A stretch of DNA of 45,901 bases from Bacteroidia bacterium (lineage in GTDB: Bacteria; Bacteroidota; Bacteroidia; Flavobacteriales; Flavobacteriaceae), in the NCBI GenBank assembly GCA_030431695.1, contig JAUIIU010000015.1, forward strand, positions 1 to 45,901. The letters are read 5' to 3'. Position 1 is the stretch's first letter; the number at the start of each line of letters is the position of its first letter. Below are positions 25,816 to 33,034 of the stretch, piece after piece. The notes beneath the pieces were generated by a model. It was not told the origin of the DNA. It was given only the letters and a program-made list of their open reading frames with translations, and made no database searches. Made by a program: the position numbers and the translations under genes.

Positions 25816-26946
25816 TTGAGCAAACCGCTTCAACATCTTTACCTGTCGCTGGGCAGTAATATGGGCAATAAGTTCGAACATTTGCAGGAAGCGGTGGATC
25901 ATATCTTCGAGGAGATCGGGGGTATCGAGAAGATCTCCAATGTCTACCGTACCCCGGCGCTGGGTTTTGAAGGAGAAGATTTCCTTAACTGCGCATTGTG
26001 GGTTAAGACCCGACTGAGCGCAAACAAGATACTTTCGGCAGTACTTGATATCGAGAAAAGGATGGGGCGGAAGCGATCGAAGACGGGCGAATATGTTTCG
26101 CGTATCATCGACATAGATATCTTGTTCCTGGATGACCTTCAGCAGCAAACTAAAAAACTGAAGATCCCGCATCCGGAGTTGGAACACCGAAGGTTCGTGC
26201 TCCAGCCCATGGCAGATGTGCAGCCGCAGTTCGAGCACCCGGGTTCGGGGAAGAATATGATACGTCTTCTGGCGGAAACCGTGGATGACAGTGTATTGGA
26301 GAAGCAGTCGAAATGGCTTCGGAATCCCAGGAAGGATTTTGACCTGGCTCGATTTAACTACATCGCCATCGAAGGGAATATAGGTGCGGGGAAGACCAGC
26401 CTGGCGAGCAAACTGGCCGATGATTTCAACGCGAAACTTATCCTGGAACGCTTTAAGGATAACCCTTTTCTGCCGAAGTTCTACCAGGATCCGACGCGAT
26501 ATGCCTTTTCGCTGGAAATGTCCTTTTTGGCCGATCGGTATCAGCAGTTACTTGAGGATATCACCCAATTCGACCTGTTCAAGGATTGTGTGATCGCCGA
26601 TTACGAAGTGTACAAATCGCTGATCTTCGCAAAAGTTACCCTGGCCGAAGAGGAATACAATCTCTACAAGAAATTATTCCACCTCATGTACAAGGAACTG
26701 CCGAGGCCCGATATCTATGTCTATCTCTACCAGGACACCGAAAAGCTGCTTGAAAACATACGGAAACGTGGCCGGAGTTATGAAAAGGACATAGGTGCGG
26801 AGTATCTGAAGAAGATCAACGATGGCTATTTCGAATTCATCAAAACGCAGCACGAGGCCAATATGAGGATCATCGATATTACGGGCAGGGATTTTGTGAA
26901 GAATCGGAAGGATTATCTCTGGCTGTTACGGGAAATGCTTGGGTAA
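25816..26946 (+). CDS. folK: Bifunctional HPPK (FolK) - deoxynucleoside kinase fusion
   Basis: 376 residues in two enzymes. Residues 8-155 are HPPK: YLSLGSNMGNK, VYRTPA and the metal-binding RIIDIDILF with Asp99 and Asp101. It pyrophosphorylates hydroxymethyl-dihydropterin in folate synthesis. Residues 180-376 are a deoxynucleoside kinase. It has P-loop GNIGAGKTS (187-195, Lys193), LERFKDNPFLPKFY, LADRYQQL and the lid RKRGRSYEKDI, so it phosphorylates deoxynucleosides. The same fusion is widespread in flavobacteria. The start is TTG at 25816; no in-frame ATG comes before residue 16. A six-codon frame starting at ATG 25799 ends across this TTG. The gene abuts trmH end to end. Confidence 0.92.
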   Translation: MSKPLQHLYLSLGSNMGNKFEHLQEAVDHIFEEIGGIEKISNVYRTPALGFEGEDFLNCALWVKTRLSANKILSAVLDIEKRMGRKRSKTGEYVSRIIDIDILFLDDLQQQTKKLKIPHPELEHRRFVLQPMADVQPQFEHPGSGKNMIRLLAETVDDSVLEKQSKWLRNPRKDFDLARFNYIAIEGNIGAGKTSLASKLADDFNAKLILERFKDNPFLPKFYQDPTRYAFSLEMSFLADRYQQLLEDITQFDLFKDCVIADYEVYKSLIFAKVTLAEEEYNLYKKLFHLMYKELPRPDIYVYLYQDTEKLLENIRKRGRSYEKDIGAEYLKKINDGYFEFIKTQHEANMRIIDITGRDFVKNRKDYLWLLREMLG

Positions 26947-27483
26947 CTATCGCCTTAGCTTATTGAACAGCTCCCACAGCACGACACCCGCACTTACCGA
27001 AATGTTCAGCGAATGTTTGGTCCCGAACTGGGGGATCTCTATCACCTGCTGCGATGCGGAGACCACTTCCTGCTGGACCCCTTTCACTTCGTTCCCGAAT
27101 ATAACCGCGTATGTGTATTCAGGGTTTATTGCCAGGTCCTGCAGTGAGGTAGCCCCTTCGGCCTGTTCTATTGAAAGGATAGTTATGTCTTCTTTTTTTA
27201 GTTTTTCCACCAGTTCGAGGGTATTAGCCACGTACTCCCATTCGACACTGTCTGTCGCTCCCAGTGCGGTCTTCTGAATATCTTTATGCGGTGGGGTGGC
27301 AGTGATCCCGCAGAGGTAGATCTTTTTTACCAGGAAGGCATCCGCTGTTCGGAAAACGGACCCGATATTGTTCAGGCTCCTGATGTTGTCCAGGATCACG
27401 ATAAGTGGCGTCTTGTCAGTATCCTTGAATTCGGACGGCGTAATGCGATCCAGTTCGCTGTTCTTAAGTTTCCGGTGCTTCAT
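26947..27483 (-). CDS. SpoU/TrmH-family RNA 2'-O-methyltransferase
   Basis: 178 residues. It is a SPOUT fold with the trefoil-knot motifs: motif 1 NIRSLNNIGSVFRTADAF, motif 2 AVIFGNEVKGVQQEVV, and motif 3 IEIPQFGTKHSLNISVSAGV. The conserved Arg in motif 1 and Asn in motif 3 are present. Such enzymes methylate ribose 2'-O in tRNA or rRNA using SAM; the exact nucleotide cannot be told. No extra N-terminal substrate-binding domain is visible, so it is a minimal form. It is convergent with the FolK-dNK gene with no bases between the stops. Confidence 0.9.
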   Translation of the reverse strand: MKHRKLKNSELDRITPSEFKDTDKTPLIVILDNIRSLNNIGSVFRTADAFLVKKIYLCGITATPPHKDIQKTALGATDSVEWEYVANTLELVEKLKKEDITILSIEQAEGATSLQDLAINPEYTYAVIFGNEVKGVQQEVVSASQQVIEIPQFGTKHSLNISVSAGVVLWELFNKLRR

Positions 27484-27597
27484 ATGCTTGATTCAAAGGT
27501 ACTTTTTTGTTGATAAATGTGAATAAGTGGGGAGAGATATATTTTTCAGGCCAGTACGATTTCCATATTTTTATAAGTTCAGTAAGAGAGTGGCTAA

Positions 27598-30213
27598 ATG
27601 AGTAAGAAAGTAACCCCGTTAATGTCCCAGTACAATAGCATCAAGGCGAAATACCCTGATGCATTGTTGCTGTTCCGCGTAGGGGATTTCTATGAGACTT
27701 TCGGGGAGGATGCTGTGCGTGCTGCTCGAATACTCAATATCACCCTAACGGCGCGGAACAATGGTGGTGATATGACCGAGCTGGCCGGTTTTCCGCATCA
27801 TTCATTGAACACCTACCTGCCCAAACTGGTCATGGCCGGGTGCAGGGTCGCTATCTGTGATCAGCTGGAAGACCCTAAGCAAACCAAGAAGATCGTGAAA
27901 AGAGGGGTTACAGAACTTGTGACTCCCGGTGTCGCACTTAACGACGATATACTTCAGAGTAAGTCGAATAATTTCCTGGCTGCCGTTTACCTGGGCGAAG
28001 CAAGGATAGGAGTGTCTTTCCTCGATGTTTCTACCGGTGAATTTCTCGCTTCGGAAGGGGATGCGGAATACATAGACAAGCTACTTCAGAACTTCAAGCC
28101 TTCTGAGGTGTTGTTCAGTAAACAAAAGAGAAAACATTTCTCCGAAACTTTCGGCGATAATTTCCACACCTTTTACCTCGAGGACTGGGTGTTTCAGTAC
28201 GATTATGCTTCGGAAACACTTCAGAAACAATTCGGCACAACCTCCCTAAAAGGATTTGGGATAGACGACCTTGAATCCGGGATCATTGCTGCCGGGGCGG
28301 CATTGCACTACCTCGGGGAGACAAGGCACGATAAACTGGGCCATATCACCAGGGTGAACAGGATAGCCGAAGACGCCTACGTATGGATGGATAAATTCAC
28401 CATTCGTAACCTGGAGCTGTATCATTCTACGCAGGAGAACGCAGTGACCCTGCTGGATGTGATCGACAAAACCATCTCTCCCATGGGTGGTAGGATGCTC
28501 AAGCGATGGCTGGCATTGCCGCTGAAAGATCCCGAAGCCATCGTCAAGCGCCATGAAGTTGTTAGTTTCCTGCTAGATCACCAGGAGGTGCTCGAAAAAT
28601 TTCAGCTTCATATAAAGCATATGGGAGACCTGGAGCGACTGGTTTCCAAGGCAGCTACGGCTAAGATAAACCCGCGGGAAGTCATACAACTGAAGAATTC
28701 ACTGGAAGCTGTTGTTCCAGTAAAGGCACTAGCGCTCGATTCGGGGAATGATTCTCTTGAAAAGATAGGAGGGCAGCTCAATAGCTGTGATGAGCTGAGA
28801 GCCAAAGTAAAGGCATTTTTATTCGAAGAGGCACCGGTAAACATCCTCAAGGGACAGGCCATCGCCACCGGGGTTTCCGAGGAACTCGACGAGTTACGAT
28901 CAATTGCCACCGGGGGCAAGGACTACCTGGATGCGATGCTGGAGCGCGAAAGCGAACGCACTGGTATCACTTCGCTGAAGATCGCATCCAATAACGTTTT
29001 TGGGTATTATATCGAGGTGCGGAACACCCATAAGGATAAGGTGCCGGAGGAATGGATACGTAAGCAGACACTGGTTAGTGCCGAGCGCTATATAACGGAG
29101 GAACTTAAAGAATACGAAGCCAAGATCCTCGGGGCCGAAGAGCGAATATTGGCACTGGAACAACGATTGTTCGCGGAGTTGGTGGAATGGTTGCAGCAAT
29201 TCATCGGAACCGTTCAGCATACGGCTGCTTTGATCGCCAGGCTGGACTGCCTGTGTTCCTTTGCCGTTCAGGCGCGGCAACACGCCTACACCCGGCCATT
29301 GCTGGATGATAGTTTCGACCTGGATATCAAGGATGGCCGTCATCCGGTGATTGAGCAACAACTGCCACCCGACGCACCTTTTATCGCCAACGATGTATTC
29401 CTGGACAGGGACAACCAGCAGATCATCATGATCACCGGTCCGAACATGAGTGGTAAATCTGCGATACTTAGGCAGACTGCGCTAATCGTCCTGCTGGCAC
29501 AAATGGGTAGTTTTGTCCCTGCGGGAGCGGTGCGGCTGGGCTGTGTTGATAAGATCTTCACCCGTGTGGGTGCCAGTGACAACATTTCCATGGGGGAATC
29601 TACCTTCATGGTGGAAATGAACGAAACGGCCAGTATCCTCAATAATATTTCTGAAAGGAGCCTTGTATTGCTGGATGAGATCGGTAGGGGGACGAGTACA
29701 TACGACGGGATTTCTATTGCCTGGGCGATCAGCGAGTACCTGCACGAGCACCCATCGAAGGCGAAGACCTTGTTTGCTACCCACTACCACGAATTGAACG
29801 AGATGACGGAGACCTTCGAGCGGATCAAGAACTATAACGTATCGGTGAAGGAGATGAAGGATACGGTATTGTTCCTTCGGAAACTGGTACCGGGAGGTTC
29901 GCATCATAGCTTCGGAATTCACGTAGCCAAGATGGCCGGGATGCCTGCCCAGGTATTGCACAAGGCGAATAAGATACTGAAAAGACTGGAGAAGTCGCAT
30001 GCTTCCGAAGAACTGAGTGACGAGATCCGTGAACTGTCGAAAGAAGAAATGCAGCTGAGTTTCTTTAAGCTGGATGATCCGTTGCTTGAAGAGCTTAGGG
30101 AGGAGATCCTGGACATTGATATTGATACCCTGACCCCGGTTGAAGCTTTGATGAAACTCAACGAGATCAAGCGAATGTTACAACGGAATGCTTCGGTAAA
30201 GGGGAAGAAATAA
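27598..30213 (+). CDS. mutS: DNA mismatch repair protein MutS
   Basis: 871 residues, full length. Mismatch-recognition motif Phe31-Tyr-Glu33 is in [11 protein letters not shown]. The core and clamp regions include [19 protein letters not shown]. The ATPase has Walker A GPNMSGKS (614-621), Walker [17 protein letters not shown], and THYHEL. The C-terminal HTH region has [15 protein letters not shown]. It recognises mispaired or unpaired bases and recruits MutL. A TATTTTTA box precedes it at 27566-27573. It ends 18 bases before the tRNA promoter. No terminator stem was found between, so read-through into the tRNA genes is possible. Confidence 0.97.
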   Translation: MSKKVTPLMSQYNSIKAKYPDALLLFRVGDFYETFGEDAVRAARILNITLTARNNGGDMTELAGFPHHSLNTYLPKLVMAGCRVAICDQLEDPKQTKKIVKRGVTELVTPGVALNDDILQSKSNNFLAAVYLGEARIGVSFLDVSTGEFLASEGDAEYIDKLLQNFKPSEVLFSKQKRKHFSETFGDNFHTFYLEDWVFQYDYASETLQKQFGTTSLKGFGIDDLESGIIAAGAALHYLGETRHDKLGHITRVNRIAEDAYVWMDKFTIRNLELYHSTQENAVTLLDVIDKTISPMGGRMLKRWLALPLKDPEAIVKRHEVVSFLLDHQEVLEKFQLHIKHMGDLERLVSKAATAKINPREVIQLKNSLEAVVPVKALALDSGNDSLEKIGGQLNSCDELRAKVKAFLFEEAPVNILKGQAIATGVSEELDELRSIATGGKDYLDAMLERESERTGITSLKIASNNVFGYYIEVRNTHKDKVPEEWIRKQTLVSAERYITEELKEYEAKILGAEERILALEQRLFAELVEWLQQFIGTVQHTAALIARLDCLCSFAVQARQHAYTRPLLDDSFDLDIKDGRHPVIEQQLPPDAPFIANDVFLDRDNQQIIMITGPNMSGKSAILRQTALIVLLAQMGSFVPAGAVRLGCVDKIFTRVGASDNISMGESTFMVEMNETASILNNISERSLVLLDEIGRGTSTYDGISIAWAISEYLHEHPSKAKTLFATHYHELNEMTETFERIKNYNVSVKEMKDTVLFLRKLVPGGSHHSFGIHVAKMAGMPAQVLHKANKILKRLEKSHASEELSDEIRELSKEEMQLSFFKLDDPLLEELREEILDIDIDTLTPVEALMKLNEIKRMLQRNASVKGKK

Positions 30214-30230
30214 TTTTTTTGAAAAGTCTT

Positions 30231-30258
30231 TTGAATTGAGTCAAAAGTTTTAAATTTG
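30231..30258 (+). promoter_or_regulatory. Promoter of the tRNA-Gly/tRNA-Leu cluster
   Basis: TTG (30231-30233), a 17-base spacer, then TAAATTTG (30251-30258), a perfect TAnnTTTG box. A small hairpin, GCTTTC-GATT-GAAAGC (30264-30279), begins about where the transcript should start. Confidence 0.6.
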
Positions 30259-30294
30259 CGTCCGCTTTCGATTGAAAGCAGCATCTTGAAATAC

Positions 30295-30359
30295 GCGAAA
30301 ATAGCTCAGTTGGTACCTGCCCGTACCTAACGGTACGTTCGGGCGGGGAGCGCCACCTT
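30295..30359 (+). pseudogene. tRNA-Gly fragment interrupted by a palindrome
   Basis: Bases 30295-30315 are identical to the first 21 bases of the intact tRNA-Gly at 30391, beginning exactly at its 5' end. After a 32-base insertion, 30348-30359 match its next 12 bases, up to the anticodon loop. The copy then diverges and has no anticodon, T arm or 3' acceptor strand. The insertion sits at the 3' side of the D loop. It cannot make a tRNA. It lies first in the tRNA transcript, 37 bases after the promoter box. Confidence 0.85.
30316..30347 (+). repeat. 32-base palindrome inserted in the tRNA-Gly copy
   Basis: Outer arms CCTGCCC and GGGCGGG and inner arms GTACC and GGTAC form a hairpin with loop TAAC and a GTTC bulge on the right side. 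It is more GC-rich than its surroundings and resembles a REP-like or mini-hairpin element. No target-site duplication is obvious. Confidence 0.65.
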
Positions 30360-30390
30360 CAGAAAATAATCGCGTATTTTTACAAAAAAT

Positions 30391-30463
30391 GCGAAAATAG
30401 CTCAGTTGGTAGAGCGCCACCTTGCCAAGGTGGAGGTCGCGGGTTCGAATCCCGTTTTTCGCT
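30391..30463 (+). tRNA. tRNA-Gly (GCC)
   Basis: 73 bases. Acceptor GCGAAAA/TTTTCGC, D arm GCTC/GAGC, anticodon arm CCACC-TTGCCAA-GGTGG giving GCC, and T loop TTCGAAT. The discriminator is T and CCA is not encoded. A terminator follows eight bases later. Confidence 0.97.
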
Positions 30464-30470
30464 CAACAGA

Positions 30471-30498
30471 GAGCCGATCAACAGTCGGCTCGATTTTT
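30471..30498 (+). terminator. Terminator after tRNA-Gly
   Basis: GAGCCGA (30471-30477) pairs with TCGGCTC (30485-30491), then GATTTTT. Because tRNA-Leu follows only 17 bases later, it may act as a partial stop or processing stem. Confidence 0.7.
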
Positions 30499-30515
30499 GC
30501 AAGTCCTGTTTGTAT

Positions 30516-30601
30516 GCAGAAGTGGTGGAATTGGTAGACACGTTGGACTTAAAATCCAATGGGCAGTAATGCCCGTGCGGGTTCAAGTCCCGCCTTCTGT
30601 A
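30516..30601 (+). tRNA. tRNA-Leu (UAA)
   Basis: 86 bases. A class II tRNA with a long variable arm (GGGCAGTAATGCCC). The anticodon loop in TTGGACTTAAAATCCAA gives TAA, and the T loop is TTCAAGT. Acceptor GCAGAAG pairs with CTTCTGT, leaving a G-T wobble at the first pair, and A is the discriminator. CCA is not encoded. Confidence 0.95.
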
Positions 30602-30613
30602 CAGATAAGTAAG

Positions 30614-30638
30614 AGCCAGACGAAAGTCTGGCTTTTTT
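30614..30638 (+). terminator. Terminator after tRNA-Leu
   Basis: AGCCAGAC (30614-30621) and GTCTGGCT pair around GAAA, followed by a run of T. Confidence 0.9.
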
Positions 30639-30686
30639 AGTTCGAAGAAATCCGAGCTTGCTCGAGAATTCGGAGGACTAAAAAAG
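30632..30686. repeat. 55-base imperfect palindrome
   Basis: Outer arms CTTTTTTAGT (30632-30641) and ACTAAAAAAG (30677-30686) are perfect. Inside, TCCGA/TCGGA and CGAGC/GCTCG extend the symmetry imperfectly. It shares its left edge with the T run of the tRNA-Leu terminator, as if the terminator had been copied in inverse. Confidence 0.6.
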
Positions 30687-30929
30687 AATATTTGATTTTA
30701 ATCGAATATGGCTCTTAATTTCAAGATGACATGGCGTGACTCAGCGAGCGGAGTGAGCTAATTGCTGCCTATTTTCAACAAGGTTGGAGGAATAAAAAAC
30801 AATCCGCTGTCAACCGGATGAGGTTTTGATGTTGACTTCGTGGAGGCTGTGACTCTCCGCCAAAGGCGGAAATTCCCGCCCGATCAATTCAGGAAGGTAA
30901 AAGGAATGACCGAGCATGAATGTACTGGC
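30687..30929. other. Gene-free tract with decayed small repeats
   Basis: About 240 bases without a credible gene. It contains short symmetric pieces, such as CTCA/TGAG around GCGAGCGGAG (30750-30767) and CTCCGCC-AAA-GGCGGA (30854-30870). These look like remnants of intergenic repeats or of a lost gene. No coding sequence or RNA gene was recognised. Confidence 0.4.
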
Positions 30930-31460
30930 TTAAAGATTATCTCCAAATATATTACTGATCTCCTCGTCCACTTGTTCTTTAAGTGCTTCGGCTTCGGCGG
31001 CACGGCGTTTTCTGAGTCGGTAAGAGATATAGATCAGGAAAAAGATGATCGGCAGGATAACCGGAAGGGAGTACCAGAAGTCGTACTCATCTATATACTG
31101 TATGTTCTGGTTGATCACCCCGGACAGTTGGAACAGGAACATAGTAAGTGGTACCAGGATAGCGTATTTCCACCAGTTTCTCGAGGTTAAGAACCAGATC
31201 GCTGTTAACAACACAAAGGTGAGTTTGGTGAAGAGGGTATAAATATAACCCTGCACCGTATTAAAACCATTGGTGGTTACGGTCCCGAAAATAGTGTCCC
31301 ACTCGGTGGTTTCGGGCGGAACGATTCTGTAGAGATAGAAAAGGAAGGGTGTTGAAACAAGTATGAGCGTGAGCAACACCCCCGATATGAGCGATGCCTT
31401 TTTCTTATCCGTTGTTCGGTATTTCAACGTCTTTTTTGTCAATTTGCTGATCTTCTCCAA
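30930..31460 (-). CDS. Four-TM membrane protein, hypothetical
   Basis: About 176 residues. Four TM helices at about 24-45, 72-92, 98-117 and 130-150 are followed by a charged, helical cytoplasmic tail (RLRKRRAAEAEALKEQVDEE). An in-frame TAG lies directly before codon 1 and no ATG is available. The start is therefore TTG at 31460, TTG at 31442 or TTG at 31424; all precede the first TM helix. The 5' end overlaps the 3' end of a small lipoprotein gene in another frame, so translation is probably coupled. No family was recognised. It may be a lineage-specific membrane protein; the function is unknown. Confidence 0.65.
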   Translation of the reverse strand: MEKISKLTKKTLKYRTTDKKKASLISGVLLTLILVSTPFLFYLYRIVPPETTEWDTIFGTVTTNGFNTVQGYIYTLFTKLTFVLLTAIWFLTSRNWWKYAILVPLTMFLFQLSGVINQNIQYIDEYDFWYSLPVILPIIFFLIYISYRLRKRRAAEAEALKEQVDEEISNIFGDNL

Positions 31461-31533
31461 CTAACGATTCTGGTGTACAACTGGCTGCGAATACAAAGCT
31501 AACCATAGCTAAAATAAACATAAATTTTTTCAT
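31405..31533 (-). CDS. 42-residue lipoprotein, hypothetical (short gene)
   Basis: ATG at 31533 opens MKKFMFILAMVSFVFAASC, a textbook lipoprotein signal with Cys19. A short acidic mature peptide follows (TPESLVGEDQQIDKKDVEIP, then NNG and TAA at 31407-31405). A perfect TAnnTTTG box lies 31 bases upstream. Length is below usual gene-finder cut-offs. It overlaps the first 56 bases of the four-TM frame, so the two are likely one transcript. Small lipoproteins with an acidic tail and a late DK-x-(D/E)-V motif look familiar from flavobacteria, but no function can be assigned. Confidence 0.7.
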   Translation of the reverse strand: MKKFMFILAMVSFVFAASCTPESLVGEDQQIDKKDVEIPNNG

Positions 31534-31563
31534 AAGGATAGAATTTGGGGTTTAATACTGAGG

Positions 31564-31571
31564 CAAACCTA
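31564..31571 (-). promoter_or_regulatory. Promoter -7 box of the 42-residue lipoprotein gene
   Basis: The minus strand reads TAGGTTTG, a perfect TAnnTTTG, 30 bases before the ATG at 31533. Confidence 0.5.
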
Positions 31572-31798
31572 AAAAGAAGAAACTAATTTTTTGCTATGGT
31601 AATTTTGTTAAGAAAATCATACATTTGTAGGTTATTTCTTACCATTAAATCGGATGAAAGGTTAAATAATTCGATGAAATACCAAATATGTCATTATAAT
31701 TGGTGTGAAGATGGGAGGGGGTAAACCAGGTTTAGGGCTGAGTAAGTAAACCTTTTTTGAAGGGTTTTTTCCCGGAGAAAGAGAAGATATTGATCAAT

Positions 31799-31823
31799 AA
31801 AAAAAGCCCCGATCAACGGGGCT
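31799..31823 (-). terminator. Terminator of the acidic lipoprotein gene
   Basis: AGCCCCG (31805-31811) pairs with CGGGGCT (31817-31823). On the minus strand a seven-base T run follows. T-rich sequence on the other side makes it usable in both directions. Confidence 0.9.
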
Positions 31824-31848
31824 CTTTTTATTTTTCCGGGAAGGAAGT

Positions 31849-32079
31849 TTAGTTTTCTACAGTTTCCTCAACTTCTTCTACAACTTCTTCTGCAGCGTTA
31901 CCCATTGAATCAACAACTTCTTCTGCATCTTCCATAGTCTCTTCCATGGCATCTTCCATATCTTCCATTACGTTTTCAACTTCAGCTTCCATGTCTTCAG
32001 CTTTCTTTTCAGTCTCTCTGCATGAGTATACAGCAAATACCATCGCTAGTGCAGCAAAGGATACAAATAATTTTTTCAT
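31849..32079 (-). CDS. Acidic coiled-coil lipoprotein, hypothetical
   Basis: 76 residues. Lipoprotein signal MKKLFVSFAALAMVFAVYSC with Cys20. The mature 56 residues are nearly all Glu, Asp, Met, Val and Ala in a repeating pattern (EDMEDAMEETMEDAEEVV, then EEVVEEVEETVEN). This should form one amphipathic, very acidic helix along the membrane or as a bundle. Small acidic lipoproteins of this look are common in flavobacteria, without a known role; cation binding or membrane spacing are guesses. A TACTTTTA box lies on the minus strand at 32115-32108, 29 bases upstream. It has its own terminator. Confidence 0.75.
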   Translation of the reverse strand: MKKLFVSFAALAMVFAVYSCRETEKKAEDMEAEVENVMEDMEDAMEETMEDAEEVVDSMGNAAEEVVEEVEETVEN

Positions 32080-32207
32080 AGTGATAAGATTAGTGATTAA
32101 CAGGTGTTAAAAGTAGTTAATTTTTTAAATAGAATACCCCATAATTTGAGCATTTCGTCGAAACATTTGCCCTGAACGTCAATTATTTATGAACAACCCA
32201 TTGAAAT

Positions 32208-32245
32208 GGAATAATTCCTATAAATTATTTGGAATATTTCCAAAT
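32208..32245 (+). promoter_or_regulatory. Tandem operator dyads before the HTH/S24 regulator
   Basis: GGAATAATTCC (32208-32218) and GGAATATTTCC (32231-32241) share the pattern GGAATAnTTCC, 23 bases apart. The second sits in a longer perfect dyad, ATTTGGAA-TAT-TTCCAAAT (32227-32245). The spacing of about two helical turns suits two dimers side by side, probably of the regulator itself. Confidence 0.6.
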
Positions 32246-32258
32246 TTCAGTATCTTCG
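32229..32258 (+). promoter_or_regulatory. Promoter of the HTH/S24 regulator
   Basis: TTG (32229-32231) lies inside the second operator dyad. A 19-base spacer leads to TATCTTCG (32251-32258), one base off TAnnTTTG. Transcription would begin at or a few bases beyond the ATG at 32262, so the mRNA could be leaderless. Confidence 0.45.
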
Positions 32259-32261
32259 GAT

Positions 32262-33032
32262 ATGGAAAAAAATCTACCTGTTGAAGCCAGAAGGTTCAAA
32301 AAAGTAAGGGAAGAACAGCATCATACACAACAATCCTTTGCCGAATTACTGGGAATTGGCACTACAACTGCCGATATCGAAAGGGGAAAGACCAAGATCT
32401 CGGGTAAAGCCGTAATGGAACTGCTGAGGCTATTCAGGATCAACCCGCTTTGGCTGTTTGGGAATAGTTTCACCCAATATGTAGATATCAACGGCGGGAA
32501 TGTGAGTCCGAAAGTAATCACCGTCGACAAGGAAGAGAACGACACCATCCTGCTGGTCAATCAAAAAGCGGCAGCGGGCTACCCACACAATATTCAGGAT
32601 GTGGAGTATTATGAATCACTTCCTTCATTTTCCATCCCATTGCCGGAATATCGCAACGCAACCTACCGCGGTTTCCAGGTTGAAGGGGACAGTATGCTGC
32701 CCAATATCCGTCCGAACGAATGGGTGCTGGGAAGGGCAGTTCCAAGTATTTCCGAAGCAACCGATAGCCGCATCTATATTGTGGTACTCCTGGATTCGGT
32801 ACTTGTAAAGAAACTTCAGAAGGTTCCGGGATCACCGAACCACGTACGTCTGGTGTCACTCAATCCCGAGTACCTGCCAATTGATGTTGAGGTAAAGGAC
32901 ATCCAGGAATTGTGGCAGGTGAACAGTAAACTCACCTTCGGACTGGAAGAACCATCCGAAAGCAGTCTGCTTAGACAACTGCAGGCGTCTATGGAGGAAT
33001 TGAAGGGACAAATTCGTCATCTCAATACCTGA
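32262..33032 (+). CDS. LexA-like transcriptional regulator (XRE HTH plus S24 peptidase)
   Basis: 256 residues. The HTH domain spans 10-70 (RRFKKVREEQHHTQQSFAEL, then GIGTTTADIERGK). After a linker, the S24 domain (about 95-220) keeps all parts of the LexA self-cleavage machine: an Ala105-Gly106 bond in KAAAGY, nucleophile Ser144 in VEGDSMLPNIRPNEWVLG, and general-base Lys183 in LVKKLQK. The C-terminal 30 residues look like a coiled coil. ATG 32262 is preferred to a TTG at 32229, which lies in the operator. Twin dyads over the promoter suggest autorepression. The inducing signal and target genes are unknown. A DUF2461 gene follows after two bases. Confidence 0.9.
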   Translation: MEKNLPVEARRFKKVREEQHHTQQSFAELLGIGTTTADIERGKTKISGKAVMELLRLFRINPLWLFGNSFTQYVDINGGNVSPKVITVDKEENDTILLVNQKAAAGYPHNIQDVEYYESLPSFSIPLPEYRNATYRGFQVEGDSMLPNIRPNEWVLGRAVPSISEATDSRIYIVVLLDSVLVKKLQKVPGSPNHVRLVSLNPEYLPIDVEVKDIQELWQVNSKLTFGLEEPSESSLLRQLQASMEELKGQIRHLNT

Positions 33033-33034
33033 GA

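Larger units (their letters stand above)
30289..30379 (+). repeat. Inverted repeat enclosing the broken tRNA copy
   Basis: AAATACGCGA (30289-30298) and TCGCGTATTT (30370-30379) are perfect 10-base inverted repeats. They enclose the tRNA-Gly fragment and its inserted palindrome. In RNA they could close one large hairpin. Whether they are terminal repeats of a small element or chance is unknown. Confidence 0.55.
31534..31848. other. Gene-free tract between two lipoprotein genes
   Basis: 315 bases. It holds the minus-strand lipoprotein promoter and a plus-strand TACATTTG box at 31620-31627. A weak plus-strand hairpin with a T run lies at 31748-31770 (AAACC/GGGTTT), and the terminator of the acidic lipoprotein gene is at its right end. 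The longest plus-strand frame after the box is about 16 codons, so any transcript would be non-coding. Confidence 0.4.

Noticed and set aside
30295-30379. Second functional tRNA-Gly or a tRNA with an intron.
   Set aside because: The copy has no anticodon, T arm or 3' acceptor strand, so no splicing could restore it.
30380-30640. Open frames on both strands across the tRNA genes.
   Set aside because: They follow tRNA sequence and terminator stems, and the codon pattern is not protein-like.
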